Assembly: GCA_028714175.1 (NCBI GenBank)
Contig: JAQTMV010000005.1
Location: 1 to 60,170, forward strand
Source: Methylococcales bacterium
Lineage (GTDB): Bacteria > Pseudomonadota > Gammaproteobacteria > Methylococcales > Methylomonadaceae
DNA: 60,170 nucleotides
Direction: 5' to 3'
The notes below the pieces were generated by a model. It was not told where the DNA came from, searched no databases, and worked only from the letters and a program-made list of their open reading frames with translations. How positions within the stretch are numbered: the stretch's first letter is position 1; the number at the start of each line of letters is the position of its first letter. Positions 36,909 through 44,921 of the stretch are shown piece after piece. A program made the position numbers and the translations under genes.

Positions 36909-38518
36909 GCCAATGCCTCCTGTTCGGCTTTCAGTCGTTCCCGCTCTGCCTTGGCGGCTATCCGGGCCAGTTCTTCTTCGCGTTGCTGTTGGGCTATGCG
37001 CTCCATACGGGCATTGCGCGCCTCAATCAGGCGCTTGGTTTGCTCGGATTTATGCTGCGCCTGCTGCCTGGCCATGACTTCACCCGCGGCATATTTAAAA
37101 TACTGGACGAGGGGAATATTGGACGGACAGATATAAGAGCAGCAACCGCAGCTGATACAGTCTTTCAAGCCTAAATCTACAGCCGCATCCAGTTGATTGA
37201 TGCGGATATTGTTCGCCATATCCAAAGGCCGCAATCCCGCGGGGCACACGCTGACGCAGCTTGCGCAACGGATACAGGGCTGCTCAGCGGTGTTTTTGAG
37301 TTCGCTTTGCGTTAATGCCAGAATGCCGCTGGTGGCTTTGACAGTAGGCAGTCCCGTATGCGGCAGAGAATCGCCCATCATCGGGCCGCCCATAATGATA
37401 CGCGCAGTTTTTTCCGGATTCACCTCACAAAAGCTGAACAGTTCGGAGATTAACGTGCCGAAAGGAACTTCTATATTCATCGGACGTTTTACTGCGCCGC
37501 CGGCTACAGTGATAACCCGCCCAAGCAAGGGTTGTCCGTCGCGAATCGCTTTATGGACGGCATAAGCGGTGCCGACATTATGAATCGTCACGCCGATTTC
37601 CGACGAACGGCAGCCGACAGGGACTTCCCTGCCCGTTACATAACGGATCAATTGCCTGTCCCAACCCATCGGGTAGCGGGTGGGGATTTGTATGACATTA
37701 ATCAGCGGATACGGCTTTGCTGCAGCCTGCATCGCAAGAAAGGCCTGCAGTTTGTTGTCTTCAATCGCAATGACTGCATTTGTGGTTTTCATGCCGGGCT
37801 GTCCTGCCCGGCCCCATTCGGGTAAATGCAAATTCGCTCCCGGCGAATTTGTCATGCCGGGCTGTCCTGCCCGGCCCCCTTCGGGTAAATGCAAATTCGC
37901 TCCCGGCGAATTTGTCATGCCGTGCAGCATCAAACGTACACCGTCGATAATCTGCGCGGCGCGTTCCTGCATCAGTCTGTCATCGCAGCTTAAATAAGGC
38001 TCGCATTCCGCCCCGTTTATAATAAGAGTATCAATATGGTTTTCACGCCCCATATTCAGTTTAACCGCAGTTGGAAATGTTGCGCCGCCCAAGCCGACAA
38101 TGCCCGCCGCGCCGACTCGCAAACTGATTTCTTCAGGAGTCAGCTGGAAAGGATCGGCAGCAATTTGTGCTGCGATCCGTTCATCCTTGCCATCGGTCTC
38201 CAGCACGATCATACGAATCGGCAGCGCGGACGGGTGCGGGGCCGGATAATCATTGACATCAAGGATGACGCCCGAGCTCGGTGCATGTACCGGTGCGGAA
38301 ATCATGCCCTGACTATAGGCCAATAATTGCCCTTTCAGCACTTTTTCACCGACTTTAATCACGGGCTCTGCGGGTTTGCCGACGTGCTGCTGCAGCGGAA
38401 TATACAGTTTTTCCGGCAAAGGGAAGTTGCTTGCTATTGGCAGTGCAGCCGTCGCGGCTTTGTGCTCCTCTGCATGGACGCCGCCGCGAATACGCGGTTT
38501 CGAGAAAAAGCTTAACAT
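36905..38518 (-). CDS. rnfC: Rnf subunit RnfC with a 42-residue repeat insertion, 537 aa
   Basis: Peripheral subunit that binds NADH and FMN and passes electrons through Fe-S clusters. N-terminal lipoyl-like region, GLGGATFPTAVKL, SLBB domain, then two 4Fe-4S motifs CIRCASCVSVCPAGL and CISCGCCSYICPSNI, and a short basic coiled C-terminus. Two tandem copies of a 21-residue unit (GMTNSPGANLHLPExGRAGQP) interrupt an otherwise conserved stretch near residues 201-243, between GVRLMLH and KTTNAVIAIEDNK. The DNA of each unit is palindromic, so this is an in-frame insertion and not family sequence. Confidence 0.96.
   Translation of the reverse strand: MLSFFSKPRIRGGVHAEEHKAATAALPIASNFPLPEKLYIPLQQHVGKPAEPVIKVGEKVLKGQLLAYSQGMISAPVHAPSSGVILDVNDYPAPHPSALPIRMIVLETDGKDERIAAQIAADPFQLTPEEISLRVGAAGIVGLGGATFPTAVKLNMGRENHIDTLIINGAECEPYLSCDDRLMQERAAQIIDGVRLMLHGMTNSPGANLHLPEGGRAGQPGMTNSPGANLHLPEWGRAGQPGMKTTNAVIAIEDNKLQAFLAMQAAAKPYPLINVIQIPTRYPMGWDRQLIRYVTGREVPVGCRSSEIGVTIHNVGTAYAVHKAIRDGQPLLGRVITVAGGAVKRPMNIEVPFGTLISELFSFCEVNPEKTARIIMGGPMMGDSLPHTGLPTVKATSGILALTQSELKNTAEQPCIRCASCVSVCPAGLRPLDMANNIRINQLDAAVDLGLKDCISCGCCSYICPSNIPLVQYFKYAAGEVMARQQAQHKSEQTKRLIEARNARMERIAQQQREEELARIAAKAERERLKAEQEALA
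37790..37915. repeat. Two tandem 63-bp palindromic units inside rnfC
   Basis: Units at 37790-37852 and 37853-37915 differ at one base. Each contains GCCGGGC-tgtcct-GCCCGGC and AAATTCGC-tcccg-GCGAATTT hairpins. As 63 is a multiple of 3, the reading frame of rnfC is kept. A third, partial resemblance (CATGCCGTGC) follows at 37916. Confidence 0.93.
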
Positions 38519-39066
38519 ACAGCGTTACTCGCTACAGGTAAAGCAGGTTTAGTCCATCGCCAGTTACGTAAAGTGACTTCAACAGGGTGCATTTGCAGAC
38601 ATTCTGTCGGACATACGTCGACACATTTTTCACACGCAATACAGGCATCGGCAACCACTGTGTGAATTTGCTTGGGTGCGCCGACTATGGCATCGGTCGG
38701 ACAGACTTTAAAACAGCGGGTACAACCGGTGCAGGTGGCTTCGCTAACCCTGGCAACCAGTAATTCGGGTTCCTTTACCTCGCTTAAATCGAGGTCCAGC
38801 CCCAATAAAGCGGCGATTTGTTCCGCAAGGGCGCTGCCGCCCGGGGGGCATATTGTAGCGGGCGCTTTACCTTCCGCCAATGCTTCGGCGGCCGGCCTGC
38901 AACCAGGAAAACCGCATTGGCCGCATTGTGAACCTGGCAATAAGGATTCGAGCTGATCGATAATCGGGCTGCTTTCAATTTTTAAATACCTGGCAGCAAT
39001 ACCCAGCAACAAGCCTAAAAACAGCCCTAACAAGGTTAAACTTACAATAGCGGATAAAACATACAT
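38512..39066 (-). CDS. rnfB: Rnf subunit RnfB, 184 aa
   Basis: Fe-S subunit that hands electrons to ferredoxin. One N-terminal membrane helix (SAIVSLTLLGLFLGLLLGI), the four-cysteine motif GSQCGQCGFPGC, and two 4Fe-4S motifs CTGCTRCFKVCPTDAI and CIACEKCVDVCPTECL. ATG 39066 fits family length and sits 16 bases after rnfA; an open frame upstream adds 33 residues overlapping rnfA. It overlaps rnfC by 7 bases. Confidence 0.96.
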   Translation of the reverse strand: MYVLSAIVSLTLLGLFLGLLLGIAARYLKIESSPIIDQLESLLPGSQCGQCGFPGCRPAAEALAEGKAPATICPPGGSALAEQIAALLGLDLDLSEVKEPELLVARVSEATCTGCTRCFKVCPTDAIVGAPKQIHTVVADACIACEKCVDVCPTECLQMHPVEVTLRNWRWTKPALPVASNAVC

Positions 39067-39082
39067 AGTTTCTTTCCTGTCA

Positions 39083-39664
39083 CTATTTACTGTAAAGTCC
39101 TGCAAAACCCATAAACGCCAGCGATAAAATACCGGCGGTAATAAATGCAATCGGCGTGCCTGCAAACAATACCGGGACTGCCATTAACGCCAGACGCTCA
39201 CGCAAACCTGCAAAAAGCACCATTACCAGCGTAAAACCGACGGCAGATCCAAAACCGAAAATCATGCTTTGCATAAAACCGTATTGCTCTTGCACATTTA
39301 ACAATGCCACACCCAAAACCGCGCAATTGGTCGTAATCAGCGGCAGAAAAATGCCCAGTATCTGATACAGTACCGGACTGGTTTTATGCACGACCATTTC
39401 GGTAAACTGCACGACGGCAGCGATCACCAGAATAAAGGCGAGTATACGTAAAAATTGAATATTCAAGGGCGCCAAAATATAATGTTCCAGCAGCCAGCTG
39501 GTCATCGCCGCCAGCGTCAGCACAAAGGTTGTTGCCAGGCCCATGCTCAATGCAGTATCCAGTTTTTTCGAGACGCCCATAAACGGACACAGCCCGAGGA
39601 ATTTCACCAGAACCACGTTATTGACCAGAGCCGTGCCTAATAAAAGTAGAAGATATTCACTCAC
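39083..39664 (-). CDS. rnfA: Rnf subunit RnfA, 193 aa
   Basis: Six-helix membrane subunit, very close to E. coli Rsx[55 protein letters not shown]. The start is GTG at 39664 (MSEYLL), with AGGA upstream; the ATG at 39724 would add 20 non-family residues. It is the first gene of rnfABCDGEH and has a sigma54 promoter 53 bases upstream. Confidence 0.96.
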   Translation of the reverse strand: MSEYLLLLLGTALVNNVVLVKFLGLCPFMGVSKKLDTALSMGLATTFVLTLAAMTSWLLEHYILAPLNIQFLRILAFILVIAAVVQFTEMVVHKTSPVLYQILGIFLPLITTNCAVLGVALLNVQEQYGFMQSMIFGFGSAVGFTLVMVLFAGLRERLALMAVPVLFAGTPIAFITAGILSLAFMGFAGLYSK

Positions 39665-39716
39665 TGATGTTTCCTGGCTATTTTTAGGTCTGTTTCCAAG
39701 GCTTTTAATAAATAAA

Positions 39717-39732
39717 AGCATCAACTATGCCA
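39717..39732 (-). promoter_or_regulatory. Sigma54 promoter of rnfA
   Basis: Minus strand TGGCATAGTTGATGCT: GG at -24 and GC at -12 are exactly 10 bases apart, matching the TGGCAC-N5-TTGC consensus well. It is 53 bases before the rnfA start and 116 bases from a NifA site. Confidence 0.78.
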
Positions 39733-39847
39733 ATCCGGCAAATGTACTGATACCGCAAGTTTGTAGGCCAGTGCGCTGCAAAACAACCCAAATCTGTGCA
39801 TGAAAACTGTTGCAAGTCATACATATCGACATCGATAAAAATATGTG

Positions 39848-39863
39848 TGTCGTAAACCTTACA
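39848..39863. promoter_or_regulatory. NifA upstream activator site (TGT-N10-ACA)
   Basis: TGTCGTAAACCTTACA fits the NifA consensus exactly. It lies between two divergent sigma54 promoters: 116 bases from that of rnfA and 101 bases from the first nifL-type promoter. The TGT-N10-ACA symmetry allows use in both directions. Confidence 0.72.
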
Positions 39864-39961
39864 ATATCTTATGATCCATGAACCCGCTTACTTCATAGCT
39901 TTGCTTTGCAAGCAAGGGTGAACCATGAATGATGTGGTTTATGCAAGACATTAACATCGAT

Positions 39962-40150
39962 GTTGGCGTTATAATTGCTTTTGATATTAACATGAATCAT
40001 AAAGCGCTCTCACACCCGGCCATAACTTATGAAAAAAACTTCATTACGATTTTTACCGAAGCATACCAACAGGGTGAGCGTCGTCGACGAGCTTGCATCT
40101 GATTTATTTGACGAAGGGTATAGAGATAATGGTGACAAGACGCCTGACAG
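39962..40150 (+). repeat. Duplicated nifL promoter and 5' end, copy A
   Basis: Aligns with 41250-41430, copy B, which includes the real nifL start. Both begin with the same 19 bases GTTGGCGTTATAATTGCTT. After a variable stretch both have the same ATAACTTATGAAAAAAA at the start codon and remain similar for about 120 coding bases before diverging. Confidence 0.85.
39964..39979 (+). promoter_or_regulatory. Sigma54 promoter A (nifL-type)
   Basis: TGGCGTTATAATTGCT has GG and GC 10 bases apart and the TTGC -12 element. It is 50 bases before the ATG of the short NifL-like frame and 101 bases after the NifA site. Confidence 0.72.
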
Positions 40151-40187
40151 CTTTTACAGCCGTGTAGAATACAAAACCTTACAATGA
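40029..40187 (+). CDS. NifL N-terminal duplicate, 52-aa open frame
   Basis: Reads MKKTSLRFLPKHTNRVSVVDE and continues similar to the NifL N-terminus (MKKNSLRFLQTHTNMASVIDE) for about 44 residues, then ends in an unrelated tail SRVEYKTLQ and TGA. Only the segment preceding the first PAS domain is copied, so no known activity is expected. The stop overlaps the ATG of the next gene (ATGA), so it may serve as a translated leader. It may be an evolutionary leftover that is nevertheless expressed from the sigma54 promoter in front of it. Confidence 0.6.
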   Translation: MKKTSLRFLPKHTNRVSVVDELASDLFDEGYRDNGDKTPDSFYSRVEYKTLQ

Positions 40188-41131
40188 CTCATCGCGGTTT
40201 CCGGGAGACCAACGACATGCGAGGCCAATTGAACCAGACCCAGGAGCGGACCGCCGGACTGGTAAACGCCAACGCCGCATTGGAGGCCGAAATCAGCGAG
40301 CACAGGCAAATCGAGGCAGAGCTGAAGGAAAGCGAAGAAAGATTTCGCCAGATCACGGCGATGACCGGCGAGTGGATCTTGGAGCAAGATACCGAGAGGC
40401 GCTATATCTACTCCAGCTCGGGCGTGAAAGGCATTCTCGGCTTGAAACCGGAAGAAGTCATCGGGAAGTATTACTACGAGCTGTTCGCGCCGGAAGACAA
40501 GGCACAGATCACGCCTGGGATAATCGAAGCCATCGGTTCGTTCTTCCACCTCGACAACCGCAATAAATATAAGGGCGGACATGAGGTTTTTACGGAGTCC
40601 AGCGGCTCACCGATTCTAGACCTCGAAACTAAACTACTCAAGTGGCGCGGTATTTACCATGATATCACCGAACGCAAACATTTCGAAGATACCCTGCGCT
40701 TGCGCGACTGTGCCATCGAAGCTTCCAGCGTCGGCATCATCATCAGCGATGCCAATCAGCCGGGCCGTCCGATCATCCATGCCAATGCCGGACACAACCA
40801 TCCGCTGCTGTTGCGCCAGGGAGAAAAGACCTGCAAGGATCTGGATGCCGAAGGACTCATCCTGGGAGTGAAAAATGAGGTGATTTTCGAGGAAAAAAGC
40901 CTGTCTCTGGAAAAAGGCGACATGGTGCTGCTTTACACCGATGGCATTACCGAAGCCCGGAACAAAGAAGGTGAATTTTTCGGTGTCGAGCGGCTCACCG
41001 ATCTCTTTGTCGCCCACCGTGAGAGCACGCCTCAATGCGTCATCGACATGGTCGTCAAGGAACTGCGGGATTTTTGCCAAAGCAGCTCCTTCAATGACGA
41101 CATTTCAATGGTGGTTCTTAAGATCACCTGA
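40184..41131 (+). CDS. PAS-PAS'-PP2C (SpoIIE-type) protein with internal deletion, 315 aa
   Basis: Residues about 12-50 are a coiled coil (NQTQERTAGLVNANAALEAE). Residues 50-165 form a PAS/PAC domain (SEERFRQITAMTGEWILEQD, YHDITERKHFE). A second PAS begins at 170 (AIEASSVGIIISDANQPGRP) but after PIIHAN it jumps straight into AGHNHPLLLRQG, the late part of a PP2C-type SpoIIE phosphatase, ending GDMVLLYTDGITEA and NDDISMVVLKI. The C-terminal metal aspartates remain, while the rest of PAS2 and the N-terminal half of the phosphatase, with its first metal motif, are missing. I infer an in-frame deletion at a shared I-x-A-N/A-N-A-G sequence and loss of phosphatase activity. Base composition is more GC-rich than nifL. 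Confidence 0.75.
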   Translation: MTHRGFRETNDMRGQLNQTQERTAGLVNANAALEAEISEHRQIEAELKESEERFRQITAMTGEWILEQDTERRYIYSSSGVKGILGLKPEEVIGKYYYELFAPEDKAQITPGIIEAIGSFFHLDNRNKYKGGHEVFTESSGSPILDLETKLLKWRGIYHDITERKHFEDTLRLRDCAIEASSVGIIISDANQPGRPIIHANAGHNHPLLLRQGEKTCKDLDAEGLILGVKNEVIFEEKSLSLEKGDMVLLYTDGITEARNKEGEFFGVERLTDLFVAHRESTPQCVIDMVVKELRDFCQSSSFNDDISMVVLKIT

Positions 41132-41251
41132 AGGGATATGAATGCTGTTCAGTCTACGAACCCCGTCGCTCCCAATGCGCCGATCCCCTAATGTTGCTGC
41201 TGAAGTATGAACCTTAAATGAAGGCGTTATGCGTATGACGAGCGTTGAAGT

Positions 41252-41267
41252 TGGCGTTATAATTGCT
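41252..41267 (+). promoter_or_regulatory. Sigma54 promoter B of nifL
   Basis: Identical 16 bases to promoter A: TGGCGTTATAATTGCT, 40 bases before the nifL ATG. I see no TGT-N10-ACA site in the 150 bases upstream, so it may depend on a distant site or on another activator. Confidence 0.68.
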
Positions 41268-41306
41268 TAGTAAATCTTAAAACACTGTAATAGCCGGCTA
41301 TAACTT

Positions 41307-42926
41307 ATGAAAAAAAATTCACTGCGATTCTTACAGACGCATACCAACATGGCGAGCGTCATCGACGAGCTTGCACCTGATTTATTTGGTGGAGGGTGTA
41401 AAGATAAGGGTGACGGGATGCCTTACAGTCTGTTTGTTGAAGCGGTTGAACAAGTGCCGATAGCCATTTCCATTACCGATAAGAAAGCCAGAATTCTTTA
41501 TGTTAATGAGGAGTTTTCCAGGGTCACGGGTTATCAGCCTGAAGATATTCTGGGTGAAAACGAATCTTTATTATCGGACAAACGTACACCCAGAGAAGTG
41601 TATTACGATTTATGGCATACCATCAGTTCCAAGAAAATTTGGCGCGGAACCTTATGTAACCGGCATAAATCCGGTCATCGTTATCTCTCTGATTTGACGA
41701 TAGCACCCATGTTGAATGAATTCGGGGCGATCACTCACTATATAGGCATGCACAGGGATATTACCAAACTGTATGAGTCTGAAAAAAAGGTCATCAATCA
41801 AAAATTATTGATTGAGTCGGTCATTAATTCATCGCCTATTGCGATGGTTGTACTTGATGATCAGGATAGAGTTATTTTAGATAATCATTGCTATAAAGCT
41901 CTGGTCAGTGATCTTGATAAAGGCGAGCCGGCAGCTTATTTTTTACAATTGCTACGCGATGAGATGGGCGTTTTATGGTCGCAGTTACAAAACAGGGAGC
42001 AGGGCTTTAATAACCGTGAATTTAAAATAGAAAGCAAGGGGGGCCAGAGGGCCCGCTGGTTTTCTTGTGCCGGAAACTGGTTTATAGAGAATGAAGTTAA
42101 TGCCGACGCCTTTTTTGAGAATGTAGCCAAACAGTATCTGATTCTGACGATATCAGATATCACGAGGCAACGCCGGCAGATGGAAGAGCTGCATATTCAG
42201 ACCTTAAAAACCATGATGGCCGAGGATGAGCGGGTGCGCAGTATCAGGGAAACATTGCTGGGTGCGATGCACCAAATACAAATGCCGATGAACCAAATAA
42301 GGGCAGCCGAGCAAATTTTAAGGCACAAGCGGGATGATCAAAACAACGGTCTGTTACAAATACTGCAACAGATTCAGCAATCCGGGGAAGAAGCTGTTGC
42401 TACTATGCAAAAATGTATTCCCGAGATTCTGCAAACCGCCGTTATTCCGATTAATCTGAATCAGATTCTGCATGACGTGCTGTTACTCAGTAACCAGCGG
42501 ATCTGGAGTAACGGCATAGGCGTGCATTGGCAGCCGCTGGCAGACCTGCCAACCATGCTGGGTTCTGAAAATCGCCTGCGCATCTTATTCAAGCAATTGA
42601 TAGACAATGCGATTGAAGCCATCAGCGAGTCGGATTGCGCCGAACAACGGCTTAAGATTACTACCGATACGGATGCCGAGCTGATTTATGTCAGCATTGA
42701 AGACAGCGGACCGGGGATTCCGGTCGAAAAACGCGCAAAAGTATTTGAACCCTTTTATACCACACGTCCGATGGGGGGCAATCAGGCCGGCATGGGTCTG
42801 GTTATGGCCAAGGAGATTGTCAACCAGCATCAGGGCTTTATTGAAATAGATCCGGATTATGATCAGGGATGCCGGTTCAAAGTCAGTTTCCCTCTGCGCA
42901 GACAGGTAGTTAGGGGAGGAGAGTAA
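41307..42926 (+). CDS. nifL: Nitrogen fixation regulator NifL, 539 aa
   Basis: Redox and nitrogen sensor that binds NifA and blocks it. PAS1, the FAD-binding oxygen/redox sensor, spans roughly 40-155 (VPIAISITDKKARILYVNEEF, GENESLLSDKRTP, HYIGMHRDITKLYE). PAS2 covers about 165-300. A central coiled region with AMHQIQMPMNQI precedes a GHKL ATPase domain (LIDNAIEAI, DSGPGIP, TTRPMGGNQAGMGL). Length is close to Azotobacter NifL (519). Its stop overlaps the nifA start (TAATG), giving coupled, near-equal production of the two partners. Confidence 0.95.
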   Translation: MKKNSLRFLQTHTNMASVIDELAPDLFGGGCKDKGDGMPYSLFVEAVEQVPIAISITDKKARILYVNEEFSRVTGYQPEDILGENESLLSDKRTPREVYYDLWHTISSKKIWRGTLCNRHKSGHRYLSDLTIAPMLNEFGAITHYIGMHRDITKLYESEKKVINQKLLIESVINSSPIAMVVLDDQDRVILDNHCYKALVSDLDKGEPAAYFLQLLRDEMGVLWSQLQNREQGFNNREFKIESKGGQRARWFSCAGNWFIENEVNADAFFENVAKQYLILTISDITRQRRQMEELHIQTLKTMMAEDERVRSIRETLLGAMHQIQMPMNQIRAAEQILRHKRDDQNNGLLQILQQIQQSGEEAVATMQKCIPEILQTAVIPINLNQILHDVLLLSNQRIWSNGIGVHWQPLADLPTMLGSENRLRILFKQLIDNAIEAISESDCAEQRLKITTDTDAELIYVSIEDSGPGIPVEKRAKVFEPFYTTRPMGGNQAGMGLVMAKEIVNQHQGFIEIDPDYDQGCRFKVSFPLRRQVVRGGE

Positions 42927-44467
42927 TGGTTGAGCGCATACAGCTGATCGAAGCTGAACTGGATACCTTGTATATTATCAGTCAGGTATTAAACAGCACC
43001 CACGATTTGCATGCAAAATTACAGGCGGTTTTGGAGATACTGCACAAACGGTCGGGTATGCATTCGGGTATGATAACGCTGCGAGAAATTGAAAGTAACA
43101 GCATGATTGTCAGTGTTGTGCACACGAACGGTGCCAGTAAATTTACCGAGCCGGTCAGATACAACCCGGGTGAAGGCTTGATGGGGGCTATTCTTGACGA
43201 GGGCAGTACCATTGTCGTTGAAAAAGTGTCTGAAGAACCGCGTTTTTTAGGCCGTCTGGGTTTGTATGATCCCGAACTGCCTTTTATCGGCTCACCGATC
43301 TACATCGAAGAAGGCGATACCATCGGTGTGCTGGCCGCCCAGCCTGATAACAGTCTGTTTTTGGGCGAGCGCGCCCGCTTTATGGAGATGATTGCCAACC
43401 TGATTGCACAAAGCGTCAAAATGTTGCGGGTCATTGAACGCAAACAGCGCACTCTGCTGAGTGAACGGGATCAACTCAAACAGGCGTTGATCAAGAACTA
43501 CAGCTTTGAGAACATCATCGGGCATTCGCCGCCGATGCTAAAGGTGTTTGATTTAATCCGTCAGGTTGCAAAATGGAATACCACGGTATTGATTCGAGGC
43601 GAATCAGGCACAGGTAAAGAAGTCGTCGCCAATGCTATTCATTTTAATTCAGGCTGTGCCGGCGGCCCTTTTTTAAAACTGAATTGTGCGGCCTTGCCCG
43701 ATACCTTATTGGAGTCTGAATTATTCGGGCACGAAAAAGGTGCATTTAGCGGCGCCATCAGTCAGCGTAAAGGCCGTTTTGAATTAGCCGATAACGGCAC
43801 GCTGTTTCTCGATGAAATCGGTGAAATTTCTGCATCGTTCCAGGCCAAACTTCTGCGCGTATTGCAGGAAGGTGAGTTTGAACGGGTGGGCGGCACCCAG
43901 ACAATCAAGGTTAATGTTCGCATCATTGCAGCGACTAATCGCAATCTTGAAGAAGAAGTCACCGAAGGCAAGTTCAGGGAAGACCTGTATTATCGCCTTA
44001 ATGTAATGCCTGTCCACATGCCTGCATTACGCGACAGAACCGAGGACATTCCGCAGCTCTCTGAATTCCTGCTCGGCAGAATTTCCGAGCAGCAAGGCGG
44101 GCGGCCTCTGGAAATCAAGGAAAGCGCGATACGCCTGTTAATGAAACACAACTGGCCCGGCAATGTCCGCGAACTGGCAAACCGGCTGGAACGCGCCGCA
44201 ATTATGAGTAAAAACGGCATCATCGATCGCGATGTCATGGTCAGCACCGGCCTGGAGGATGAAATCGGCACGGGCCTCAGTCATAAACCGCAAAAAACGC
44301 CCGCGGTTGATTTTAATGATGAAAACATGGATGACCGCGAACGGGTCATTGCTGCCCTGGAGCAAAGCGGCTGGGTACAAGCAAAAGCCGCCCGCCTGCT
44401 GAATATGACGCCGCGGCAAATCGCTTACCGTATTTTGACGCTGGATATTACGATGAAGCAAATTTAA
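42926..44467 (+). CDS. nifA: Nif-specific sigma54 activator NifA, 513 aa
   Basis: Activates sigma54 promoters of nif and rnf genes. N-terminal GAF domain (10-165) takes the NifL/2-oxoglutarate input. The AAA+ domain has Walker A GESGTGKE near residue 224, the sigma54-contact loop GAFSGA near 272 and LFLDEIGEI. The C-terminal helix-turn-helix is AKAARLLNMTPRQIAYRI. There is no cysteine-rich linker between AAA+ and HTH, as expected of NifL-controlled NifA and unlike the oxygen-sensitive alphaproteobacterial type. Confidence 0.97.
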   Translation: MVERIQLIEAELDTLYIISQVLNSTHDLHAKLQAVLEILHKRSGMHSGMITLREIESNSMIVSVVHTNGASKFTEPVRYNPGEGLMGAILDEGSTIVVEKVSEEPRFLGRLGLYDPELPFIGSPIYIEEGDTIGVLAAQPDNSLFLGERARFMEMIANLIAQSVKMLRVIERKQRTLLSERDQLKQALIKNYSFENIIGHSPPMLKVFDLIRQVAKWNTTVLIRGESGTGKEVVANAIHFNSGCAGGPFLKLNCAALPDTLLESELFGHEKGAFSGAISQRKGRFELADNGTLFLDEIGEISASFQAKLLRVLQEGEFERVGGTQTIKVNVRIIAATNRNLEEEVTEGKFREDLYYRLNVMPVHMPALRDRTEDIPQLSEFLLGRISEQQGGRPLEIKESAIRLLMKHNWPGNVRELANRLERAAIMSKNGIIDRDVMVSTGLEDEIGTGLSHKPQKTPAVDFNDENMDDRERVIAALEQSGWVQAKAARLLNMTPRQIAYRILTLDITMKQI

Positions 44468-44483
44468 GGAGTTTGGAGCAGCT

Positions 44484-44744
44484 ATGACCATCTTATATGT
44501 ACAACACGATTATGCCGTCTTCGGCTTCGGCGAAACCCGGCATGATGCCATCGCCATGGCAGCGCAATGGTTAAAAGATGAAACCGGCAAACAAGGCTGT
44601 TCAGTTGATTATGCAGAAAGTTTATTGGTAACGTCACCCAAACCCGGACAAATGACGCTATACGAAACGGCTGAAACCATTCCCGGCGATGCGGAAAACT
44701 GGGGCGGGGAAGAGCTTCTGGAATGGTATTATGATGTAGCTTGA
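44484..44744 (+). CDS. Small unknown protein downstream of nifA, 86 aa
   Basis: I do not recognise it. It is acidic and soluble with a single cysteine, patterns HDYAVFGFGETRHDAIAMAA and EELLEWYYDV. It starts 16 bases after nifA with AAGGAG upstream and is closed by a good terminator, so it is almost certainly the third gene of nifLA. The beginning looks like a beta strand followed by an amphipathic helix. Confidence 0.75.
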   Translation: MTILYVQHDYAVFGFGETRHDAIAMAAQWLKDETGKQGCSVDYAESLLVTSPKPGQMTLYETAETIPGDAENWGGEELLEWYYDVA

Positions 44745-44758
44745 AGTTGGTCATTGTA

Positions 44759-44797
44759 ACACCGGAGCAGGTTTGAAACCTGCTCCAGTGTTCTTTT
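44759..44797 (+). terminator. Terminator of the nifLA operon
   Basis: ACACCGGAGCAGGTTT pairs with AAACCTGCTCCAGTGT (one C-A mismatch) with a minimal loop, followed by TCTTTT. Confidence 0.85.
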
Positions 44798-44886
44798 ATG
44801 CGATTTTTCCAATCCGATTAGTGCTTGCAGGTTGGGATCAGGCACGAACCACTTAACAATATGGAAAGAAAGTTGAAAGAAACACG

Positions 44887-44915
44887 TTGTATATAGTAAC
44901 GTTTAACGATACTAT
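44887..44915 (+). promoter_or_regulatory. higBA promoter and HigA operator
   Basis: -35 TTGTAT (44887-44892), 17-base spacer, -10 TACTAT (44910-44915). A 23-bp near-perfect palindrome (44893-44915) with half-sites ATAGTAaCGTT and AACGaTACTAT covers the spacer and -10, the expected place for antitoxin autorepression. The toxin ATG is 7 bases beyond. Confidence 0.7.
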
Positions 44916-44921
44916 GAAACC

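Noticed and set aside
39755-39770. TGGCC...TTGC on the minus strand as a second sigma54 promoter for rnfA
   Set aside because: GG and GC are 11 bases apart instead of 10; sigma54 tolerates little change, and the site at 39717-39732 fits exactly.
40154-40582. 142-aa open frame on the minus strand
   Set aside because: Antisense to the PAS/PP2C gene, which has clear PAS and phosphatase motifs.
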